Shown here: piece by piece, positions 1 to 5,105 of the stretch | Numbering within the stretch: the stretch's first letter is position 1 | Layout of the letters: the number at the start of each line of letters is the position of its first letter | From: Rhodospirillales bacterium | Lineage (GTDB): Bacteria; Pseudomonadota; Alphaproteobacteria; Rhodospirillales; Casp-alpha2 | Reading direction: 5' to 3' | Assembly (NCBI GenBank): GCA_018664265.1 | Contig: JABJOR010000109.1 | Coordinates: 1 to 5,105 of the forward strand | DNA length: 5,105 nt | The notes under the pieces: generated by a model | Told to the model about the DNA's origin: nothing | Seen by the model: only the letters and a program-made list of their open reading frames with translations | The model's database searches: none | Program-made: the position numbers and the translations under genes

Positions 1-455
1 CCGCTTATGAAAGTGAAATGTCCCTGTGGGGAACGGTTATGGGACATACGAACGTTATTATTCACGCCGCTGGTTGGTTGGAAGGGGGCCTGACTGCTTC
101 ATTTGAGAAGTTGGTGCTCGACGCTGAAATGCTACAAATGATGGCGGCAACGCTGGACCCCATCGTCGTTGATGACGACACGTTGGCAATTGATACTATC
201 AATGAAGTCGGCCCGGGTGGACATTTCTTTGCCGCCGAACATACCCTTGCGCGCTATGAGACAGAGTTCTATTCGCCTTTGGTTTCAGATTGGCGAAACT
301 TCGAGACCTGGGAAGAAGACGGATCAAAAACAACCACCGAGCGCGCCAATACCATCTGGAAGCAATTGCTCAATGAGTATGAGCAACCACCCATAGATCA
401 GGCCATGGATGAAGAGCTTCAGGCGTATATGGCAAAACGTAAAGAACAGTACTAA
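1..455 (+). CDS. MttB-family (trimethylamine methyltransferase-like) corrinoid methyltransferase, C-terminal part
   Basis: This is a partial gene whose frame is open to the left edge (first full codon at 3-5); 150 residues are visible before the TAA at 453-455. The visible part matches the C-terminus of the MttB family: a segment reading HAAGWLEGGLTASFEK, then the GPGGHF...EHT motif, then a W..DG....ERA stretch and a helical tail with PP near the end. Family members of about 500 residues fold as a TIM barrel and move a methyl group from a quaternary or tertiary amine to a cognate corrinoid protein in the cytoplasm. Archaeal MttB carries pyrrolysine near residue 334; that site should fall just outside the window, so its state cannot be read. 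In a bacterium a non-pyrrolysine member acting on glycine betaine, proline betaine, carnitine or gamma-butyrobetaine is more likely than true trimethylamine methyltransferase, but the substrate is not decided by this fragment. It leads a tight gene set with the demethylating flavoprotein 25 bases downstream. Confidence 0.9.
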   Translation, partial: AYESEMSLWGTVMGHTNVIIHAAGWLEGGLTASFEKLVLDAEMLQMMAATLDPIVVDDDTLAIDTINEVGPGGHFFAAEHTLARYETEFYSPLVSDWRNFETWEEDGSKTTTERANTIWKQLLNEYEQPPIDQAMDEELQAYMAKRKEQY

Positions 456-466
456 TGAATATTATC

Positions 467-470
467 GGAG
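467..470 (+). promoter_or_regulatory. Ribosome binding site deciding the start of the flavoprotein gene
   Basis: A GGAG (within CGGAG) lies 10 bases upstream of the ATG at 481, in the short gap after the MttB-family stop codon. It supports 481 as the start rather than the in-frame ATG at 409. The earlier ATG would add 24 residues ahead of the nucleotide-binding strand and would overlap the upstream gene by 47 bases. Confidence 0.7.
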
Positions 471-480
471 ACTACAGACG

Positions 481-2898
481 ATGAAAACCACAGCACGGGT
501 CGTTGTTATTGGGGGCGGCATAACGGGGTGCAGCATTCTCTATCATCTGGCAAAGATGGGCTGGACAGACAGCATCCTGATAGAACGACAGGAACTGACA
601 TCCGGATCTTCATGGCATGCTGCGGGTGGTTTGTTTACGGTTCTGGGGCCCAACCCGGCAGCCCAGATGCACAAGTACACCTTTGATATGTATCAGGAGC
701 TTGAGAAACAGGGGTACAACTGTGGTTTTCACTTTTCAGGCGGTTTGAATCTGTTCCGCACAGAGGAAGAAAAAGAGTCATTCACCGTCGTGCAGAGCGC
801 GGTGCGTCGTCTGGGAATTGAATCAGAATTCATTTCACTGAAGGAAGCCAAAGAAAAAGCACCAATTATCAATACGGATCATTTGATTGGTGCCATGTGG
901 GAAGTCGAGGGAGGGCATGTTGACCCAGCCAGCGCAACCAATGCCTTTGCCCAGGCCGCGCGTGATCTTGGCGCAACTGTTGAGCGTTTCAATCCGGTGA
1001 TAGAGACAAACCAGCTACCCAATGGTCACTGGCAGGTCGTCACAGAAAAAGGCACAATCGAGTGCGAGAAGCTGGTCAATGCTGCCGGATTATGGGGCCG
1101 CGAAGTAGCAGCCCTTGCCGGTATTACTTTGCCGCTGGTTCCTGTCGAGCATCATTACCTTGTCACCGAAAATATTCCGCAGATTGAAGAACTGGATTTC
1201 GAACTGCCCGAGATTAATGATAACGAAGTTAACGTCTATTCCCGCCAGGAAGGCATGGGGATGCTTGTCGGTGCCTATGAAGACAAGTGTTATCATTGGT
1301 CGCCAAACTCGACACCGCTGGACTTCGGTCATGAATTGTTGCCAAACGATCTGGATCGCATGTTATGGAATTTTGAACAATTCATTGATGTTGTACCGTG
1401 TGTGGGTGAAGTCGGCGTCAAGCGGGTGATTAATGGCCCGATGATTTTCTCACCTGATCTGGCTCCTTTGCTTGGGCCTCACCCGGACAAGACCAATTAC
1501 TTCTGCGCCAATGGCGTTATGAAAGGCTTTAATGAGGGCGCCGGGATCGGCATGTTGTTGGCTGAATGGATGGCGGAAGGCGAGCCGCCCATGGACATTG
1601 CGATCTGGGATGTTGCGCGTTTTGGTAACTGGGCTTCTAAAAATTATATGATGGAACGCACAGCATATTATTATGAGCATCGTTCGCACCGGGCCTATCC
1701 TTATCAGGAAATTGAAGCAGGACGTCCGTTGAAAGTGACATCTGTGCATGACCGTCTGGAACAATCAAATGCGGTCTTCGGGCAGGCTTATGGTTGTGAG
1801 CACCCGTTGTGGTTTGCACCGGAAGGTGTCGAGCCCAAGGATAACCTGACCTACCGCCGCCCTAATTGGTTTGAACACGTTAACAACGAATGTCGTGTCA
1901 TGCGTAGCAGCGTTTCCCTAATGGAATACTCCGCCATGTCCAAGCTGGAAGTCAGCGGGCCGGGCGCAGAAGGCTGGCTGAACCATATGCTGACCAACAA
2001 GGCTCCCACCCATGCAGGCAAGACAGTGCTGAGTCAAATGTTAAGCAAACAAGGCCGTGTCATTGGCGACTTTACGGTTAATCGGTTCAGCGAGGATACC
2101 TTCTTGTTGCTCAGTGCCGATTTCATGCAACTTCCATATCTGCGACACTTCAAGGATTACCTGCCAGCTGATGGCGTTACAGTTCGTAATCTGTCGAATG
2201 ATCTGGCTGGGTTACATATTTGTGGCCCCCATGCGCAGGAGCTTCTCGGCAAGCTGGCGAACGGGGATGTATCCACATCTGCACTGCCGTTTATGAACAA
2301 CGCGGTGATGGATATTGGAAACACGCCTGGCGTTTCGGTTGTCCGGGTGTCCTATACAGGCGAAGCAGGCTACGAGCTTTATTGCCCGCAAGTGTACCAA
2401 CGCGCCCTCTATGATCAACTGATGGCGGAGGGCAAACCCCTTGAAATTGGCCAATCGGGAACCCGCGCTCTGATGTGGTCGAGGCTGGAGAAAAGTTTTC
2501 CGGCGTGGGAGCTGGAACTGTCCCCCGATTACACCATTTTTGAATCTGGTGTCAGCATGTTCACCAACTTTAATAAGGGAGACTTTGTTGGGCGTGAAGC
2601 CGTGTTGGCGCAAAAAGATGAACCACTTCGCGAAGTTCGCACCACCTTTACCATTGATGCAGATGGTGCCGATACCTGGGGCGATGAAGCCATTTTCCGC
2701 GATGGAGAATGGGTTGGCTATGTCACGTCAGGCGGGTATGGTTCAACGGTAGAACAAAGTATCGCTCTGGGGTATATCAAGCCGGAAGCCCTTGATGAGG
2801 GGGCCGAATACGCCGTTGAAATTCTTGGCAATATGCGCCCGGCCCAACTGCATTTAAGCCCTTTATACGATCCCAAAGGTGAAAAGATGAGAGCATAA
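481..2898 (+). CDS. FAD-dependent N-methyl-amine dehydrogenase with GcvT folate domain (dimethylglycine/sarcosine dehydrogenase type)
   Basis: The 805-residue product has the full architecture of dimethylglycine dehydrogenase, sarcosine dehydrogenase and 4-methylaminobutanoate oxidase. The N-terminal DAO-type FAD domain shows G11-x-G13-x-x-G16, the ribose-binding acid E35, and SGSSWHAAGG with H46. H46 aligns with the histidine that carries covalent FAD in this family. N200-AAG and the glycine-rich GFNEGAGIG near 349-357 complete the flavin site. A central linker domain (about 370-450) precedes a GcvT-like domain from about residue 481. That domain includes GRVIGDFTV, with D530 at the position of the catalytic Asp of aminomethyltransferase, then SYTGEAGYEL (624-633), NKGDFVGREA near 700, and a C-terminal barrel from about 717. 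The expected reaction is oxidation of an N-methyl group, with the carbon captured as 5,10-methylene-tetrahydrofolate. The start at 481 is chosen from the ribosome binding site and because the FAD strand begins at once. The MttB-family gene upstream suggests it acts on the product of that methyl transfer. Dimethylglycine is the simplest substrate, but sarcosine or N-methyl-GABA cannot be excluded. Confidence 0.92.
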   Translation: MKTTARVVVIGGGITGCSILYHLAKMGWTDSILIERQELTSGSSWHAAGGLFTVLGPNPAAQMHKYTFDMYQELEKQGYNCGFHFSGGLNLFRTEEEKESFTVVQSAVRRLGIESEFISLKEAKEKAPIINTDHLIGAMWEVEGGHVDPASATNAFAQAARDLGATVERFNPVIETNQLPNGHWQVVTEKGTIECEKLVNAAGLWGREVAALAGITLPLVPVEHHYLVTENIPQIEELDFELPEINDNEVNVYSRQEGMGMLVGAYEDKCYHWSPNSTPLDFGHELLPNDLDRMLWNFEQFIDVVPCVGEVGVKRVINGPMIFSPDLAPLLGPHPDKTNYFCANGVMKGFNEGAGIGMLLAEWMAEGEPPMDIAIWDVARFGNWASKNYMMERTAYYYEHRSHRAYPYQEIEAGRPLKVTSVHDRLEQSNAVFGQAYGCEHPLWFAPEGVEPKDNLTYRRPNWFEHVNNECRVMRSSVSLMEYSAMSKLEVSGPGAEGWLNHMLTNKAPTHAGKTVLSQMLSKQGRVIGDFTVNRFSEDTFLLLSADFMQLPYLRHFKDYLPADGVTVRNLSNDLAGLHICGPHAQELLGKLANGDVSTSALPFMNNAVMDIGNTPGVSVVRVSYTGEAGYELYCPQVYQRALYDQLMAEGKPLEIGQSGTRALMWSRLEKSFPAWELELSPDYTIFESGVSMFTNFNKGDFVGREAVLAQKDEPLREVRTTFTIDADGADTWGDEAIFRDGEWVGYVTSGGYGSTVEQSIALGYIKPEALDEGAEYAVEILGNMRPAQLHLSPLYDPKGEKMRA

Positions 2899-2902
2899 TA
2901 AA

Positions 2903-3556
2903 ATGGCGGAAATATCACTCAGCGACAAGATTTATCAAGATCTGAAATGGTCTTTGATCGTTGGCGAATATCGCCCCGGCGATGTTCTTTCCATACGTAA
3001 ACTTGCAGCAAAGCTTGATGTCAGCGCCATGCCAGTTCGCGAAGCCCTCAAGCGTCTGGCAACAGAGCGCCTGTTGGTTTCTGCTGCTAATAAATCCTAT
3101 CGCATTGCCGATCTTGATGCGGAACGGGTTTCAAACCAGTTCTTTGTGCGCGCCGAGATGGAGGGCATTGCGACGTCTCTTGCTGCACAAAAGATGACGG
3201 GCAAACAAATTGATCAACTCATCGACCTTGCTGAACAAATGGATAAAGATGTTGTGGAAGGTGACGCAGATAATTACTTTTCCCGTAATTATAATTTTCA
3301 TTTTTCTATTTATGCTGCCTCAAACAATGAAGAGCTGGTTTGGTCTATCGAGCGCTTATGGGCATTGACTGGACCATTTCTGGCCGAATATGTCCGTTCA
3401 GTAGAAATGTCTGAAATGGAGCCGCACTGGCGGGCTCTTCACAAGGAAATTGCTAAGGCGATTAAGTCCCGCAATAGCGAGCTAGCCTCTAAATTAATCG
3501 AGGAGGATATTAGCTGGGGAACAAATGTATTTTTGGATATGGTGGCTAAAGATTAA
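2903..3556 (+). CDS. GntR-family transcriptional regulator with FCD ligand-binding domain
   Basis: The 217-residue protein has an N-terminal winged helix-turn-helix (about residues 6-70) with the GntR signatures G-x-Y-x-PGD, the L..RKLA..L.VS recognition region and MPVREAL.RL. The C-terminal all-helical FCD domain (about 78-205) normally binds a small carboxylate, often through a metal held by Asp/Asn and His residues. Visible here are N129-x-x-F-H133 and H180-K-E-I. The last family histidine appears to be replaced by D202 in EEDI. It starts 4 bases after the flavoprotein stop, with only a weak GAGAG (2889-2893) as ribosome binding site, so translation coupled to the upstream gene is likely. 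Co-transcription suggests it regulates this catabolic unit, most simply as a repressor released by a substrate or intermediate; this is inferred. No operator can be identified, because the promoter of the unit lies left of the window. The end overlaps the convergent PLP-enzyme gene by 4 bases. Confidence 0.92.
   Translation: MAEISLSDKIYQDLKWSLIVGEYRPGDVLSIRKLAAKLDVSAMPVREALKRLATERLLVSAANKSYRIADLDAERVSNQFFVRAEMEGIATSLAAQKMTGKQIDQLIDLAEQMDKDVVEGDADNYFSRNYNFHFSIYAASNNEELVWSIERLWALTGPFLAEYVRSVEMSEMEPHWRALHKEIAKAIKSRNSELASKLIEEDISWGTNVFLDMVAKD
3553..3556. other. Shared TTAA carrying stop codons of both convergent genes
   Basis: The palindrome TTAA holds the plus-strand TAA (3554-3556) of the GntR gene and the minus-strand TAA (3553-3555) of the class V PLP-enzyme gene. 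The two coding regions therefore meet tail to tail with a 4-base overlap. No terminator can sit between them, so transcripts must end inside the opposing gene and will be antisense to it. Confidence 0.9.
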
Positions 3557-4812
3557 AACGCTGCAATAATTTCCTGCATCACTTTTAAGAACTGCGCGAC
3601 TTCGCCTTCCGTATTGTAATGGCACATGGATACCCGCACACAGCCATCCAGATTTAACGGTATAAGAATATTACCTGAGAAGTGATCGGCTTTTCGGGCG
3701 TGGGTTCGAATGCCGGCCTCGCGCAGGACGCTCACCAGATCAACAGCCGACATACCTTCCAGTGTGATGGCGACCAAGCCTTCGCGACACGGGTTATCAA
3801 TCCCGCCGATGATGCCGACTTCGGGCATATCGACCAGCCCGGGTTGACCATCAACGCCGTGTAACATGGCGTCGGTCAGGTCTTTTTCGTGTTTGTGTAT
3901 GGCTTTGCCTGCGGCTTCAATTCTTGCTCGGCGATCATTTGAATCCGTGAAGTGACCACCCAGCCAGTCGAAGTAATTCACCACTTCGGAAAATGTTCCA
4001 TAGGACCCGGTGTCGCGTGTGCCGAGTTCCCAGTTATCTTCGGGTGATCCTATCAGACGATCGTGGGGCAGGGTGCTCATGCGCTCCGACACCCAGGCAA
4101 TCCCGTAGCCGTGACGTGAGAAGATTTTGTATGGAGAGATGGCGTAGCCATCGATGTCGTAGCTGTCGATATGCATCTGGCCGTGGGCTGCGTGTTGGAT
4201 ACCATCGACAATGATGAAACAATCTGGCGATACGCTACGGATCAGTTTTGCAATGGCTTCGACATCCACCGACATGCCCGTGACCGGGCTGGTATGCAGG
4301 ATTGTTGCGACCCGTGTGTCTTTGGTGATGAAAGGCTTGTAATCCTCCGCGGTGACAGTGCCTGTCTCATCATTGTGCGGCACGCGAACAAAATTGCGGT
4401 TGGCGATTTTAGACCAACGTTCACAAGCACTGACGGAGGCCGGGTGTTCCAGCGTGCTGCCCACAACATCGCCACCTTCCGGTGCGCCCAGTATGGCGAC
4501 GCTGATCAATCTAAACAGTAATTCGGTACCACTCTCGCCGACAAATACAGGGCCTTCGGCGGCTCCCAGAAACACACGGATATCGGCTTTGGACTGATTG
4601 ATAATGTTGACCAACTCTTTTGAGGCCTGGTTGTCACGCCCTTGATTGTCTGGAATAGCTGCCAGTATAGCAGAGCGCTCCGCAACAGATTTCAGGGTTA
4701 GTGCTCCACCTGCATTTTCAAAGAAAATTCGAGAGCCTTGCTGATCGTCGTGATCAACATGGCAAAAACGGTCACGGATTTCATTCAGGAGGTTTTTGTT
4801 AGTATCAAACAT
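3553..4812 (-). CDS. Class V aminotransferase-fold PLP enzyme, cysteine-desulfurase-like without the catalytic cysteine
   Basis: The 419-residue protein has the landmarks of fold-type I class V PLP enzymes: F-x-NAGG near 31-36, ESGTE (93-97) for the cofactor phosphate, EHP with H123 that should stack on the PLP ring, and D203-GIQ206 for the pyridine nitrogen. The Schiff-base lysine is K229 in ISPYKIF, and R393 in RVSMCHYNT should bind the substrate carboxylate. It differs from NifS/SufS in two ways. The usual Ser-x-His-Lys is Ser-Pro-Tyr-Lys, as in the cysteine-desulfurase-like VC1184-type branch. The loop where SufS carries its catalytic Cys, after an RxGHH motif, reads RTHARKADHFSG (369-380) with no Cys. 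Sulfur transfer through a persulfide is therefore unlikely; a lyase, epimerase or aminotransferase reaction on an amino acid is more plausible, and the substrate is unknown. It lies 41 bases downstream of soxG on the same strand, which suggests co-expression with sarcosine oxidase. The ATG at 4812 has a modest AAGG 9 bases upstream. Confidence 0.88.
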   Translation of the reverse strand: MFDTNKNLLNEIRDRFCHVDHDDQQGSRIFFENAGGALTLKSVAERSAILAAIPDNQGRDNQASKELVNIINQSKADIRVFLGAAEGPVFVGESGTELLFRLISVAILGAPEGGDVVGSTLEHPASVSACERWSKIANRNFVRVPHNDETGTVTAEDYKPFITKDTRVATILHTSPVTGMSVDVEAIAKLIRSVSPDCFIIVDGIQHAAHGQMHIDSYDIDGYAISPYKIFSRHGYGIAWVSERMSTLPHDRLIGSPEDNWELGTRDTGSYGTFSEVVNYFDWLGGHFTDSNDRRARIEAAGKAIHKHEKDLTDAMLHGVDGQPGLVDMPEVGIIGGIDNPCREGLVAITLEGMSAVDLVSVLREAGIRTHARKADHFSGNILIPLNLDGCVRVSMCHYNTEGEVAQFLKVMQEIIAAF

Positions 4813-4853
4813 GAATGCAGGCCTTGATGATTAAATTGATATGTAGGGATTTT
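4813..4853. other. Short spacer between soxG and the class V PLP-enzyme gene
   Basis: These 41 AT-rich bases separate the two minus-strand genes. On the minus strand an AAGG (4825-4822) lies 9 bases before the ATG of the PLP-enzyme gene and could serve as its ribosome binding site. No hairpin followed by a T run in the minus-strand direction is visible, so read-through from soxG is likely. No convincing separate promoter was recognised. Confidence 0.5.
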
Positions 4854-5105
4854 TTAGCCTATCTCTACAGCATCGCGCAATGCTTCATAGAAAGCTCGGC
4901 TGTAGCTGTGTGACATATAGAGATCGAAGCTGTTGGCCTCATCCGGTGTGTGCCGGCACAGGATATACATGCTTGCCATGTTTGTTTGAATGAGGGTGTT
5001 CCCTGCAAATGCTTCGGGGTGAAGGTCTGCGGGGCATAGTCGCGATAAAACCTTGGTTGCGTCTGTTCCACTCAGACGCAAAGCACTCCAAGCCTGACTA
5101 TGATC
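4854..5105 (-). CDS. soxG: Sarcosine oxidase gamma subunit, C-terminal part
   Basis: This is a partial gene open to the right edge, with 83 residues visible before the TAA at 4856-4854; the real start lies outside the window. The TTG at 5081 is only an internal codon, since the frame continues upstream as DHSQAWSA. The fragment shows the SoxG C-terminal pattern: LRLSG-x-DA followed by LSRLCPADLHPEAF, a Q-T segment, an F-D-L-Y-M strand, and SYSRAFYEAL before the end. SoxG (about 200 residues in full) is the small GcvT-related subunit of the cytoplasmic heterotetrameric sarcosine oxidase SoxBDAG. That enzyme converts sarcosine to glycine and passes the methyl carbon to tetrahydrofolate. In typical soxBDAG operons soxG is the last sox gene, which fits its position before an unrelated PLP-enzyme gene. 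Its presence suggests that the rest of the complex is encoded just to the right. Confidence 0.82.
   Translation of the reverse strand, partial: DHSQAWSALRLSGTDATKVLSRLCPADLHPEAFAGNTLIQTNMASMYILCRHTPDEANSFDLYMSHSYSRAFYEALRDAVEIG

Noticed and set aside
409..480. In-frame ATG at 409 that would add 24 residues to the flavoprotein.
   Set aside because: The added segment overlaps the MttB-family gene, is rich in R, N and Q without a signal-peptide pattern, and precedes the FAD-binding strand. The ATG at 481 has a GGAG at good distance.
2212..2613. 133-codon open frame on the minus strand inside the flavoprotein gene.
   Set aside because: It lies wholly within a well-supported gene, has a composition typical of an opposite-strand shadow and shows no recognisable motif.
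4171..4521. 116-codon plus-strand frame inside the class V PLP-enzyme gene.
   Set aside because: It is antisense to conserved PLP-binding residues and has no motif or ribosome binding site that stands out.
3553..4812. Naming the class V enzyme sufS, iscS or egtE.
   Set aside because: The catalytic Cys loop and the His-Lys motif of cysteine desulfurases are absent. No ergothioneine genes are visible to support EgtE.
4819..4856. AGGCCT palindrome and nearby T run (4851-4855) as a terminator.
   Set aside because: The palindrome is only 6 bases with no loop, and the T run is on the plus strand while both flanking genes are read on the minus strand.
5079..5081. TTG as a possible start of a short 75-residue protein at the right edge.
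   Set aside because: The frame stays open to the window edge and the residues upstream continue the SoxG pattern, so this is an internal codon of a truncated gene.

Overview
This window reads as a locus for breaking down methylated (betaine-type) amines, probably from an aerobic, possibly marine, alphaproteobacterium. The taxonomic guess rests on the combination of a non-archaeal MttB-family methyltransferase, a DMGDH-like flavoprotein, a heterotetrameric sarcosine oxidase subunit and a GntR/FCD regulator. Base composition looks close to half G+C by eye. No RNA gene, mobile element, CRISPR array or long intergenic region is visible. Five protein-coding genes fill almost every base.

Plus strand (1-3556): three closely packed genes that look like one transcription unit. 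First comes the C-terminal 150 residues of an MttB (trimethylamine methyltransferase) family protein, entering from the left edge. After 25 bases comes an 805-residue FAD-dependent N-methyl-amine dehydrogenase fused to a GcvT-type folate domain (dimethylglycine/sarcosine dehydrogenase type). After 4 bases comes a 217-residue GntR/FCD transcription factor.

Minus strand (5105-3553): two co-directional genes. The C-terminal 83 residues of a sarcosine oxidase gamma subunit (SoxG) enter from the right edge. After 41 bases comes a 419-residue fold-type I class V PLP enzyme. It resembles cysteine desulfurases but lacks a cysteine at the catalytic loop and has Tyr-Lys in place of His-Lys at the Schiff-base site. 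Its stop codon and that of the GntR gene lie in the same TTAA tetranucleotide, so the two units converge with no terminator space between them.

A coherent working model, which is inference: the MttB-like protein removes one methyl group from a quaternary amine onto a corrinoid protein not seen here. The flavoprotein oxidatively removes a second methyl group and hands the carbon to tetrahydrofolate. The SoxBDAG oxidase, of which only SoxG is seen, removes the last one. For glycine betaine the chain would be betaine, dimethylglycine, sarcosine, glycine. The GntR protein probably senses a pathway intermediate. The class V PLP enzyme has no obvious role in this chain and is the most open question in the window.
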